The notes below the pieces were generated by a model. It saw only the letters and a list, made by a program, of their open reading frames with translations, did no database searches and was not told where the DNA came from. A stretch of DNA of 64,000 nt from Ehretia macrophylla. Lineage: Eukaryota; Streptophyta; Magnoliopsida; Boraginales; Ehretiaceae. The position numbers and the translations under genes are program-made. Positions 45,721 through 56,694 of this stretch are shown one piece after another; the first letter of the stretch is position 1, and every line of letters starts with the position of its first letter. Where the stretch lies: NCBI GenBank assembly GCA_037974665.1, contig CM075778.1:8731001-8795000 (forward strand), read 5' to 3'.

Positions 45721-48395
45721 TATGCTAATGTTGCTTGTAATATCATCTTGTTTGTCCTGCTAAATTACAAAATAACATTCATAATTGAATCTCAAACAAT
45801 TTATGAAGATAAAACCATAATTAAATCTCAAATAATTACACAGCTTACATATCCATTCAAATGAACACAATTCCATACCAAAATAGTTATGTATACATAA
45901 TAGCCACCATTCAACAAAGTTACCTCTTATAACATACATTCTAAAAAAATACCAAATGTACATCTATCATGACATTATCTAACTTGTTTGTCTTTCTAGG
46001 ATAAGCTCCTAAAGAGAATTTGTATGCAAAAAAAGTTTTCAACATTCTCCATTGTGGTACGCCATCTTTGCATGGAAGAGAATCCAAAGCCTACCATTCT
46101 CATCATCTTCATACAATCCATGTCTTATATCTGCAAACAGGAAAATAACCAAACTTAAAGTCTAATACTCAACCAAAAAAACTCTTCAGTTAAAAATGAG
46201 AATGAAAGCGAAAACAAATTATAATTTTCACTTGTGATGATAATAAGCCAAAAGTGCACCAAATTGCCCTCAATTTTCGAAATGCGGTGTAAGAATTATA
46301 TAATATACTTGAACTCACTTACTTATTAAGATTCACAATAATTTTCCAAGCTTAACAAAGTTAATTTAATTTCCTAGATTATCAAAGTTAATTTAATTTC
46401 TTTATAATAGGATTATATAATCTATGTGTCTCTTTTTAACTTTGTTTTCTTTCATTGTATCTAACATACCAATTCGATAGATGGGTATTACAACCTGTCA
46501 CAAATAGATTCAGCTTCAAACCACGCAATAGTTACAATTAGTACTAGTAGATGGACTATCTTTCAGATAAAGAGTCAAGCATTAAGGAAATTAATGAAAT
46601 AGGTATAAGCATTATCTTCACAATGTTACAAGAAAGACAGAATTTACCGCTATCTCGTCTTTAGGCAATGGCCAAAAAAGGAAGTCTTAAGGCACAGTCA
46701 TAACAATTTAATGCAACAAAATTTAGCATTTCATGAACATGTCTTGGATTATTTGCTTAGGCTAACATGAGCATGTATGACATTAACTATATTAGCATTT
46801 AACAAGTTAACTTCATAACTAGTTCAACTTCAACTAGATCACAAAGAAACATCAAGTTAAGCATTTAATAGCTATCTACTCAGTAACTAAACATGTAACC
46901 TCAAGCAATCTATTCATATAAACAATAAATGTTCACATTTAACTTCTAAATAGATGACCAAACAATGAAACTATATCAAGCTGTCATACTTAATAACTAA
47001 ACACTCCAATTTATCCAACTAGTTAACTAATTAATTAAACATACTTTAAGCATGGATTAACTTAAATCAACTCAAGCATTTACCAAACCAATAACCAAGT
47101 ACTCAAGCAATTCAACTAACTTTAACACATACATTAAGCTAAGCTCATGAACATGATTGAAAACATACTTTACTTCCCATAACTTGCAAACACTCTTTGA
47201 CAACTAACACTAGCATGTGCATGGCTTTAATTACTCTTGATTATCTAAATAGCAAATCACTACACATAATTCATCACATTTAATTTTCACTCAAAGCTCA
47301 ACTTATTTAAACATTCAATGCACATAGTTCACGTTAGTCACATATTAAACATTTAGCATTCAATGCAACTAATGTTCATTTAACCCTCATTCTACTTAAA
47401 CGCTCTCTCCAAACATGTAATTGTTACTCTCAAGCCTTCAACTCCCTATAATCCATCATTATTCAACTCAAATTAACCTTTAGTGCAACATTAATCACTT
47501 AGCTATATAAACTGAAATTTTTAACTACATTTGCTTAACTTTACTTATTCAGTTAGCAGCCTTAATGTCCTCTAAAACTTCTAAAATTGCATAGACATAT
47601 AGTTCATCAAGTGTAGATGGGTTTAGCCTCAAACGGTTCCTAATTCGGAGTTAAACTCATCAAGTTATGCCCTTTAGAAAATCATTACGCAGCCAGCCCC
47701 GAATTACGCGAGAATCAGTCACCCTACTGTTTTGGCTCCAAAACAACCCCTTAATGATAGAATTCGATATTTCCTCCAAAATAGAAATTGTTTCTCAAGT
47801 TCTTAGCTACAATATAAAAAAAAATTCAACCAATTTCGACATCGTTTACTACCTCAAATCATCTCTACAAATTCTCTGCGCAAACTGTCCAGCTTTCTCA
47901 CTTTTGCACTAATGTCTATTTAGCTTGTTTTCTAGCATTTCTACTTGGTTTGCTCTTGGTTTTAGCATATACTATATTCATACACTTCATTGAGGTCATT
48001 TATCAAGCACCTAAACCTCATTCAAGAGCATCAACTAACAAGGCAATAAAAGCATACAAGTTGAAGTTATTCAAGAGAACTGAAGCCAAAGATTACTCTA
48101 CACTTCACTCTAGTCAACAATTTATGCTTATACAACTCAAGTATTCACAAGTTCTATTAAATCAACTAGAATACATTATAGTGAAACACTTAAAATGCAA
48201 TAGAGAATGATTTCCCTCACCTTGTATAGCTCGAAAATGGAAGAAAATTGACTAGAAACACCATTGATCTTGCTAAAATGGTTGAGATTTGAAGATGAAG
48301 CCAAACCCTAAGCCAAAGAGGTCTCAATAGTGCCTTACGATTTCATGCTGCTGCTGATCTGATTCTTTTTCTTTTGCTAATGTTGACTTTTATTC
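45721..48395. other. CACTA interior, non-coding
   Basis: This is AT-rich sequence without a convincing ORF. The longest frames (about 80 residues, 47667-47912 and 47950-48210) show no family resemblance. A stretch near 47625-47720 (tcggagttaaactcatcaagttatgccc) resembles wording common in gypsy LTRs and could be captured sequence. Confidence 0.55.
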
Positions 48396-49440
48396 CGCTG
48401 TTTGTGACGAATTTGTGACGATTCTTGATAGTCGTCACATATTTGTCACAAGTTCCACATATCTTGAGCGCATCTCTATTTATTTAGTTTCGTCACAAAA
48501 TTGTAGCAAATAGCCACGAAATTGCGACAACCCTCTAGAACTATTTCTTGTCGTGGCAAAATTGTCGCATATTGTGACGAATTAGAGTCGATTTATGTTT
48601 TCCATGCTAGACTATTGCATGTCGTGGCAAAATTGTCGCTGTTTGTGACGAATTTGTGACGAATCTTGATAGTCGTCACATCCACATATTTTGAGCGCAT
48701 TTCTATTTATCTAGTTTCGTCACAAAATTGTAGCAAATAGCCACGAAATTGCGACAACCCTCTAGAACTATTTCTTGTCGTGGCAAAATTGTCGCATATT
48801 GTGACGAATTAGAGTCGATTTATGTTTTCCACGCCAGACTATTGCATGTCGTGGCAAAATTGTCGCTGTTTGTGACGAATTTGTGACGATTCTTGATAGT
48901 CGTCACATCCACATATTTTGAGCGCATTTCTATTTATCTAGTTTCGTCACAAAATTGTAGCAAATAGCCACGAAATTGCGACAACCCTCTAGAACTATTT
49001 CTTGTCGTGGCAAATTTGTCGCATATTGTGACGAATTAGAGTCGATTTATGTTTTTCACGTTAGACTATTGCATGTCGTGGCAAAATTGTCGCTGTTTGT
49101 GACGAATTTGTGACGAATTTGTGACGATTCTTGATAGTCGTCACATCCACATATTTTGAGTGTATCTCTATTTATCTAGTTTCGTCACAAAATTGTAGCA
49201 AATAGCCACGAAATTGCGACAACCCTCTAGAACTATTTCTTGTCGTGGTAAAATTGTGAAAAATTTTGACGAATTAGAGTCGATTTTTGTTTTCCATGCC
49301 AGACTATTGCATGTCGTGGCAAAATTGTCGCTGTTTGTGACGAATTTGTGACGATTCTTGATAATCGTCACATATTTGTCACAAGTTCCACATATTTTGA
49401 GCGCATAACTATTTCGTGGCATTTTCGTTCCAATTTTGCG
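48396..49440. repeat. ~228-bp tandem array in the CACTA right end
   Basis: About four and a half copies of a unit running from GCTGTTTGTGACGAATTTG through TTGATAGTCGTCACAT, TAGTTTCGTCACAAAATTG and ACAACCCTCTAGAACTATT to GTCGTGGCAAAATTGTC. Copies start near 48396, 48629, 48863, 49092 and 49330. Each unit contains several inverted GTGACGA/TCGTCAC words. Confidence 0.88.
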
Positions 49441-49679
49441 ACGAATTTAATTTCGTCACAAATTGTCGTCACAAAACAGCTGTTTTTTTGTAGTGATTCT
49501 TAAAAATATTGATTATAAATCAAACACAATAATATAACATTCTTATGAATGTGACAAAATGTTTTTACTAATATTTTTAACCTACCAAACATTTTTAATC
49601 GCATTCCTGGGAATCACATTCCTGGGAATGTGATTTCCAGGAAATAAAACTTTATTATGTAAACCAAATACCATGGTTA

Positions 49680-50907
49680 GATAGAGCTCTAAATTGATCC
49701 CTTAAAAGAAGGGTATTTAAACCCATTAAAATATAACTACTAATTTCAATTTCATATATGTTTCAACACAACTTATATTTAAAATTTGCAAAATTAACTC
49801 AATACTATTTTACAATTTTAAACAAGGGAATTTAGTTGCAAATAGAAATTCTCGCCGAATTTATTTCTAATTCAAAACACTTGTGTTTTATTCGTTTCTC
49901 CTATATGATATTAAATAAAATAAAAATTATTCCCAAAAAAGAAAAAAAATTTATGTCGGGTAACATAAAGGAAAATGGAAAATGGGACTATGAGTCTAGT
50001 TGGACACCTTAAAAACAAAACAAAAAAATGTCATTTTTCTCTCAATAACTAGAAGATATTTATTTTGCTAAATCCACAAGAAAGGACTTCGATTACATGG
50101 TTGACCAAGTACAAAGGAACAACAACAAAAAAAAAAAGGCTCATCAAACACATCTTTTAATTGGCAATTTTTACAATGGTTCTATTTAGACTATTCTTTT
50201 TCAATTTTCTACCAAAATACAACTTTACTGTTCTTAGTAAGAGCTCCCACATTAATGATTCAATTACGTTCACACCAAATACGGTATATTATAGCAGAGA
50301 AAAACAACTTAAAAATACTTGCCTTGAGAAAGTAACCCGCACTCGAAAGAGTAAAGAAGAGTGTCACTGATATAAACACTGTAACAATAAGATGTATTAC
50401 AATGAAGGAATCAATACAATTGTACTTTTTTCCCATCTGGGCATATCCTTCTACTCTCATAGTGATTAAGAGAAAATGTAGTAGCTCTTGTTGATAATTT
50501 ATTTTTGAATAATAACGTTGTTGTGATGACCTTTCTATTAGTCTATTTTAAAGATTCTTGTAAATAAAGAGTTATAGATCTATTTTTAAATGGGTATGAA
50601 TGGTTACAATTCACGATTAAACAAAAATGATATTTCGATTCACAATTTGACAACTTTGCCAATTATATTTTTTTCAATTTTAAAACTAATACTAGCAGCA
50701 GGGTATAATGAAATATTGTGATTTCATAAAGAAGATAAAAAAAAATGTACAATTCCATTCAAGTATATTCAAATATAATGGATAGTATATTATTACATCT
50801 TCAGAGGCCATCCTCATTTCTGCTTATGATAAGTTCATAAAACAAAGCACCCCACATTACATTTTAATTGAAAATCATCAGTCAAGCTAATCCGCCTTGC
50901 CAATAAA
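49680..50907. other. AT-rich intergenic stretch
   Basis: I see no gene, repeat partner or structured element here. Short frames at 50161-50370 and 50260-50460 overlap on opposite strands and look accidental. The last ~150 bases are probably the 3' UTR of the minus-strand kinase gene. Confidence 0.5.
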
Positions 50908-51298
50908 TTACCTCACCAAACTACTATCTGAAACAAGTGACGTATAACCAATCGAATTTGTTGGCTTTGGCTCCACTCGAATCATCTCCATTGCCAAACA
51001 ATCCTTTATTTCGATCACTACATAAGTCATTGTTGGCCTCTTAGTTGAATCACGATCTACACAAGCCATCGCAATTTCTATAGCTTTCGCGGCAGAGTTA
51101 ACATCAAAATCTCCCATTAACCTTGGATCAACAATGTCTTTGACATCCCCTTCTTCAAGGATCGTACTAACCCATTGTATTATATGGATTGGATCCGGTC
51201 CATTTTGAATTGCTGGACGACCTGTAAATATCTCCAGCAAAACCACACCAAAACTATAAATATCACTTTTCTCGGCCAGTCTGTTTAACATGTAGTAC
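50908..51298 (-). CDS. Last exon: kinase C-lobe of remnant 3
   Basis: 391 bp encoding YYMLNRLAEKSDIYSFGVVL, LEIFTGRPAIQNGPDPIHII, EEGDVKDIVDPRLMGDFDVN and MACVDRDSTKRPTMTYVVIE, ending SDSSLVR and a stop. Fully open. The equivalent exon in remnant 1 is also exactly 391 bp. The frame can be read further upstream to an ATG, but the AG acceptor before GTACTAC and the family pattern put the exon start at 51298. Confidence 0.85.
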
Positions 51299-51587
51299 CT
51301 ACAAGCCAAAGTATGTTGACCCTCTCATTAAAAAATAAAATTGTAAGACAAGGTTTATTTTATCTTCAACAAAACCTATCTATCACATGCAAATGATTTT
51401 TTTTTTTTTGAAGTTTTTGACATAGACATATTCTTTTTAAATAGGTGGTAATAAGCCTCGGACTCAAGACATTATAATTTGTTAACTTGACTCTAGCTAC
51501 TACCATTTATTTAATGGGATAAAGACACTTGGACTGACTAAAACTCGATCAGTTTTTATTGGTCAACTATTTGACCATAAATATTTT

Positions 51588-51960
51588 TTTGTTTTCTTTT
51601 TTTGTTATTGTTATTTATTTATTTATTTTTTGCTAAGAAGAGAAACATCCCCATCTAATCTAGTCCACGAGGATAAACATGATTACTCAACCAAAATTGT
51701 GAACAAACAAAGCTTGCGTCGCTTCACCTGGCCTAATTACAGAGCTTGTGTCGCATCAACTGGCCTAACAATAGAGCTTTCGTCGCATCACCTGGCCTAA
51801 TAAGTTGACGTGAACAAAAACTCTTGGTGCAGAGCTCTGTCCCAAAGATGCAACAGATAAGTTAGGAACGGAACCTCAAAAGGAGGTAAGGGGATTTGAA
51901 CCTGTGTCAATCACAATAATACTTTCCTCCCTTACTAACTGAGCCTTGCCATAGGGGCAT
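51588..51960 (-). mobile_element. tRNA-derived SINE-like sequence in the last intron of remnant 3
   Basis: On the minus strand a box-A-like AAGGCTCAGTTAGTAAGG (about 51928-51945) is followed ~35 bases later by a perfect box-B GGTTCAAATCC (about 51893-51903), as in tRNA-headed SINEs. Downstream (lower coordinates) the sequence ends in a T-rich plus-strand tract (51588-51635), the inverse of a poly-A-like tail. Between them, 51712-51800 holds three ~31-bp repeats (gcttgcgtcgcttcacctgg type). It is not a functional tRNA, since no cloverleaf is apparent. Confidence 0.5.
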
Positions 51961-52072
51961 CAAAAAATTCTTCCAAATAAAATAAAATAAAATGAAATAA
52001 AATAAATTTGGGAGATGTTATTGTTTTTAATCAAACGCATAGATATGAGTATGATCTCTTTTATTTTATTTA

Positions 52073-52464
52073 GGATAAATACCCAAATTGATCCATTATC
52101 TTTACGATTTGTGCCAATTTAGTCTATATCTTTCAAAATGTACATCTCAGTCCTGTATCTTTACTATTTGTCTCAACTTAGTTTTAATTTTTCAAGATGT
52201 ACTCTTTTAGTCATATATCTTTATCATTTGTCCTAACTTAGTCTTTATCTTTCAAAATAGTTGAGGACTAAGATGGACCATAATGACTAAGATAATGACT
52301 AAGTTAGAACAAATGGAAAGATACAGGATTAAAAGATTACATTTTGAAAGATTAGGACTAACTTAGGACAAATGGTAAGATACATGACTAAAAAGATATA
52401 TTTTGAAAGATAATGATTAAAATGACAAATCCTAAAGATAAGGGACCAAATTGGGTATTCGCCC
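52073..52464. mobile_element. Fold-back MITE in the last intron of remnant 3 (392 bp)
   Basis: The two halves are inverted copies: GGATAAATACCCAAATTGAT at the left against (reversed) GGGCGAATACCCAATTTGGT at the right. Internal units of the type 'gt(c)ctaacttagtc-ttatctttcaaaat' repeat through both arms. Flanks ttttattta (52064-52072) and ttttatata (52465-52473) match at 8 of 9 positions. A 9-bp duplication suggests a Mutator-type MITE. Confidence 0.78.
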
Positions 52465-52520
52465 TTTTATATAGCATCTTTAACAGACTATAAATACACT
52501 TAAGAAAATGGAATGCTTAC

Positions 52521-52710
52521 TGAGGATCGAGGTATCCTGGAGTGCCAACAACCCCAGTTATAAGATGAGTGCCACTTTCAGTTGGAAAAACTTGAGACAA
52601 TCCAAAATCGGGTAATTTAGCTCGGAACTTGTCAACTAACAAGATATTGCTACATTTCACATCTCTATGAATTATGGGTCTCTTGCATCGGTGGTGCAAA
52701 TACTCCAATC
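52521..52710 (-). CDS. Exon: kinase catalytic core of remnant 3
   Basis: 190 bp encoding [20 protein letters not shown]-type wording (the first residue is split with the intron), then SNILLVDKF, the DFG motif and GTPGYLDPQ. The HRD and DFG residues are intact. LADFG has become LPDFG and the final E is Q. Confidence 0.83.
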
Positions 52711-52815
52711 CTACAATTATTCAACATTATCATTTCTCAAAGTGACCACATACCAATTAGTAAATGAATTAATAGGCTTAAGAAAGGATATAAGAAAAGA
52801 ACTTCAAAGGCTGAC

Positions 52816-53087
52816 CTAACGTTGCATCTATTGCAATTTGAAGTCTCTTTGGCCAAATCAAAATGTTTCATTGATTTTTATCTGCATTCATGATTTGCCA
52901 ACCAACATAATGAACTTAATTTAACTATATATTTTCACTATTATAATCAAATAAGTTTACCTATGAGATAACTTCTTAAATCTCCATTAGCCATGTACTC
53001 GTAAATGATTCCCATGTTTGTCCCTTCGATGAAGTACCCGACCATAGAAGTTATGTTTTTATGATGAACATTTATAAGAACATTGGC
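52816..53087 (-). pseudogene. Exons: kinase hinge and helix D/E part of remnant 3
   Basis: 53087-52961 encodes ANVLINVHHKNITSMVGYF, then IIYEYMANGDLRSYLI. 52881-52816 (66 bp) encodes DKNQ, an in-frame TGA, then NILIWPKRLQIAIDATLG. The TGA is at the same codon as in remnant 1, while remnant 2 has CGA (Arg). Confidence 0.8.
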
Positions 53088-53291
53088 CTGCAAATTAGAG
53101 TCGACATACCAATTTAGTCAATCTAACAATAGCCTAGTTAAATGTGCTTCAAAGTAAGATTCCGATATCCTTGTTGCTTCGTTTTATTGTTTTTGTGGTG
53201 GGTGTTTGAGTAGAAAAGATAAAGTTAATTCTCGAGACCTTTTGAGTCCTTTAAAGTTGTATGCCACTTTCTCGAAACCAGAATAACTTAC

Positions 53292-53494
53292 CTCGACTTG
53301 AAACTCCTTATCCCCTTGGCTCGAAGATGCATTAAGAATCTTTACAGCGACTTCAGTCTTATCAATACAACCATGATACACAGTGCCAAATCCGCCTTGT
53401 CCGATAATCTTTTCAAAATTATTGGTAATATTGAGGATATCTGAATATGTAAACCTTTTATTGTTTGGCTCCAAAGCATTATTATTGTTTCTCG
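53292..53494 (-). CDS. Exon: kinase N-lobe of remnant 3
   Basis: Encodes [39 protein letters not shown] (glycine loop), TEVAVKIL (ATP-anchoring lysine) and [11 protein letters not shown]. Acceptor GCTCCAG, donor GTAAGT. The RFTYSDIL start is typical of LRR-I receptor kinases. Remnants 1 and 2 lack this exon. Confidence 0.83.
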
Positions 53495-55812
53495 CTGGAG
53501 CATTTGAAAAAATATTGGACTTAAAAAAGAGGGGATAAAAGGATCCACTCATGGCAATTACACAACTATGAAGCCTCCAAATTTCAAATTACCTTTTGTA
53601 AAGCAGAAAAAAAAAAAACTAATATATTCACAATTCTCAAATATGAAATCTCCAAGTCTACAAAAAACTGAATCTACCTTGAAACTAGAAACGATTCCTT
53701 TAAGAATTGACAGGAGAAAGTGCTAGCTTTCTCTCGGCATGTTCTCTTCTATATTGGTTCCTAATACAACATGGGTCTTATGGGCTGTGCCAATTCTATT
53801 GAGCTCTTAATTTGAATTAATTAGAATAAGCCCCAACCCAACTATAGTTCATTCATTAAATAATTAATACTACTTAATTATAGCCCAATAATTTAATTAG
53901 TTAAATTTTATTAAACTATTAACAGAATTTCATTCTCACTTTTCACCAAGTTTATTGTGTCTCTTTTGTGTATGACCTCTTAAATTCATAATTATTAGAC
54001 AGTGAGAAGATAATGACTTTATTATCTTTAATTAGAACTCTTCTAATCCATGAATTCTCACAAATCATGAGTGAAACTTTCAGTATATTATGACTACCCA
54101 AAATAATAATGGTGTGGAATGTAATGAACCTTTACAGACTATTTGGAAATATTTGTGATATAGAATTTATTTGATTTATAAGTGAATTATGTGACTATTT
54201 GTATTTATAAATTAATTCCCTTATTTGGAATTGTAAAATAGTATCAAGTCAATCATGTGATTAGTAAATATATTTATTGTAAGTGTTCTTTTTCTATCCA
54301 TTTATCTTGAAGCTTTGTTCTTAAAACTTTAACAAGAATATGTATTCATCAACAACACTAATCAGTTTTAAAATTAAATTTAATTAATTAATATTGATGA
54401 ATTGATAACACAAATAAATAATTTGTGATTCTATTTTTCTGTCAATTTTAACGTTGGATGTAATACACGTACCTATGATGTAAATATGACATTTATGAGG
54501 ATATGATGTAAAACATATGGATGAAGACAAAAATACGCTATTTCTCAAGCATATTACAAAATGAAGAATGTTGAAAATACCACCATCTTATATTAAAAAT
54601 GTTACAAATACCCCCTTCTATTATCAAAACGATTGCAAATATCCCCTTCGACTGATTTATTTTCACAAAAAACTCAACGAAAGGTTGAAGCAAACTTTTA
54701 AATTAGTATCATTTTTATGCACAACTTAAGAATGAGAGTTTGGTTCAATAAACAAAAAAATATACAGTTTTACTTTGAAATAGACCAAAAAATATGCTGA
54801 AAAATAAAAAATAAGAAAAATGACACGCATTTCGGGATTAAACAACTATCATACATTTACTTTGAATCACAGTCTTCTACAAGCATAATACATATTCAAA
54901 ACAATATGTTAAACAAAATTTAACTTTGGGGCGTGTATGTAATATTTTTCGTAACACAGGGCCTATAATGCTACTTTTCAAAACACAAAGTTTATGATGT
55001 AACTTTATGAAAACACAGGGGCGGGGGGGAGGGGGGGGGGGGGGTATGGTGCATTCTACTCAGTTAGTAATTGGGTGATAAAAATATGGTAATATATGTT
55101 GGTTTTGTAGGGAAATGTTTGTAGTAGTTGATAAAATTGATTTGAAAGAATAAAGACTTAATAAAAGAATTTGTAAGAGAATGGAAAAGTATTTGGATTT
55201 GGAGGAATTGATATGTTATTAATTGTTTTTGGCTCGGTACAAATAATGGAGAAGCTCATATTTATAACCCACCGTGGAAAATTCTAGTCACTATATATTT
55301 GTGTAAAATATCAAAGATATTTCCTAAAAGTCAAGATAACTTTTCTATAAAGTTAATTAGATATTGTAGTGGAAAAATCTAAGATTTTACTTTTCTAAAT
55401 TTTCTTAGATATTTCAAAGATAATAATCTCTAAATTTTTATAATTGAAATTTTTAATGTTAGTGCCACTAGCTTGGATCATATAATTGGGCTACTTAATA
55501 ATTTATTGACGCAAATAAATATTAACCCATTGAATTTTAACAGTATATGTCATTTCTCTTCAACAGGCTCTTAACGATGGTCATTTTTTCAGCACACCTT
55601 ATTAAATTGAAAAGTTTAATAATTTTTCCAAAGAATGTTATGTTGTAGTATGACCCATTAAGCAATAAAAAATATTTTGACGAAATTAGACTTATGGAAA
55701 ATGGTTCGGGAAAGCCACAGTTTCATACTGAAATTTTGGAAAAGCGCAGATGACATTGAAGGGGATAAAAATATAAAATTCTAAATATTTTGCGAAAAAA
55801 CCAAAGTCTTAC
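53495..55812. other. Gap in the kinase gene where LRR and membrane exons should be
   Basis: No LRR (LxxLxLxxN) or hydrophobic span reading is visible on the minus strand. Content is AT-rich. About 53700-54130 looks retroelement-derived (tgagctcttaatttgaattaattag, cttctaatccatgaattctcac). About 54470-55045 is a decayed repeat with 'aatacccccttctatt'-type units that ends in a G-run (55021-55045). About 55240-55540 is unassigned. Confidence 0.5.
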
Positions 55813-55951
55813 AGTGATACGATCCTGGGGAAATTGAAACCATCGTAGCTGCAATTCACACCAATCCATACATAAGATTTCGGTGCACATGGATCACCTT
55901 GCCAGTTACTTTTCATACTATACATCGACTTGATGGCCATTATAGCAGCAT
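55813..55951 (-). CDS. Exon 4: malectin-LRR linker
   Basis: 139 bp encoding AAIMAIKSMYSMKSNWQGDP, then CAPKSYVWIGVNCSYDGFN and FPRIVSL. This WQGDPC...W.G..C pattern is the standard linker before the first LRR. Acceptor TTTAG, donor GTAAGA. The exon at 61140-61278 has the same length and wording. Confidence 0.85.
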
Positions 55952-56083
55952 CTAAACATGCCATATTAGATATGCATCCAGGAAAGATGGGAAGCAAGAA
56001 ATGGATAAGAAGTTTAGAAACGATCAATGCGACTATGCAGCTTATTTCAGTTTTTAAAAAGTAAAAGAAACTAAAGTACTTAC

Positions 56084-56593
56084 AGTCTTTTTCATCCGTT
56101 GGTGAGTGTAAAAGTTTCCTCTTGCCATAAATCTCGATGGCGTTTATGATAGGAGGAAGGGTTGAATTTTCGGTTTTATTCAACGAAATTTCAATCCTTG
56201 ACCTATTTCCTTCGTCAGGCATAATTGCGTAATAAACAGCTAATATCAAGTATTTTGGAAGGACCGTGCCTAGGCAGTGTCCATTGATGCTGAGACTGAA
56301 CGCTCTGGATTGGCTGACTTTAAGTACTTCAAGTTCAGCAAAGTGCAGGTAAAAGTGGAACTCATCATAAAAGTTATTATTTACCCATGTGAAGTTTAAC
56401 GGATGGCTAGAGTTTAATGGTGTCGTCGCGGCTGTGCTCATGACAGCAGATGCAGACGCTGGTTCTTGGGAGAGAGAATGCATGGACAGTTAACTTCTTA
56501 CTTATTTCAGTTGACGCAGTACTTGTTTCTTCACTATTGGACTGATCAAAGTCTGAGGACCGCCATATGCGATCATAGATATCATCTTTGTAC
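56084..56593 (-). pseudogene. Exon 3: malectin-like domain, second half
   Basis: It opens with YKDDIYDRIWRSSDFDQSN, then SAVMSTAATTPLNSSHPLNF, FHFYLHFAELEVLKVSQSRAF and PPIINAIEIYGKRKLL. The frame of the first ~110 bases and that of the rest differ by one base near 56484 (KLTV, then HSLSQEPAS). The donor is GTAAGT. If the extra base is real the gene is dead at this point; if it is an assembly error, the exon is otherwise clean. Confidence 0.8.
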
Positions 56594-56694
56594 CTAAGTA
56601 GATATTGAGAAAAGCTACGTGAGACTTGGGTGATACAAAGAGCAAGTGGCCACCAATTATATATAGTAATATAGTTTATTTCCAAAAATCTAAC

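Larger units (their letters stand above)
45241..49495. mobile_element. Non-autonomous CACTA element (4255 bp)
   Basis: Perfect-type termini: CACTACAAAAAAAAAGCTG at the left and its inverse CAGCTGTTTTTTTGTAGTG at the right, flanked by the 3-bp target duplication att (45238-45240 and 49496-49498). CACTA elements (En/Spm class) make 3-bp duplications and carry short repeats just inside each end where transposase binds. Here the left subterminal zone (45241-45720) and right zone (48396-49470) are packed with GTCACAAA/TTTGTGAC units. No ORF resembles a transposase, so it would depend on a relative elsewhere for movement. Confidence 0.9.
44425..49676. mobile_element. Probable PIF/Harbinger-type non-autonomous element hosting a CACTA
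   Basis: The left end GGGGGCGATTGGTTCATG and right end (minus strand) CCATGGTATTTGGTTTACAT share a TTGGTT core at the same depth. Both are flanked by tta (44422-44424 and 49677-49679), the usual 3-bp target of Harbinger/Tourist elements. Inner sequences also pair (TTCTTGGGAATGTGA against TTCCTGGAAATCACATTCC). The interior outside the CACTA is AT-rich and non-coding (about 44460-45237 and 49499-49620). Confidence 0.5.

Noticed and set aside
47667-48210. CACTA transposase or captured host gene in the CACTA interior
   Set aside because: The two frames of about 80 residues show no recognisable motif and are flanked by AT-rich non-coding sequence.
45486-49440. CRISPR-like array from regular repeats
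   Set aside because: The repeats are contiguous tandem units without unique spacers, sit inside CACTA termini with a 3-bp duplication, and the genome is a plant.
51893-51945. Functional tRNA gene on the minus strand
   Set aside because: Boxes A and B are present but paired acceptor and anticodon stems are not apparent; a SINE head fits better.
56407-56685. Separate 92-residue gene on the minus strand
   Set aside because: It is the first part of malectin exon 3 read past the frame change, plus upstream intron.
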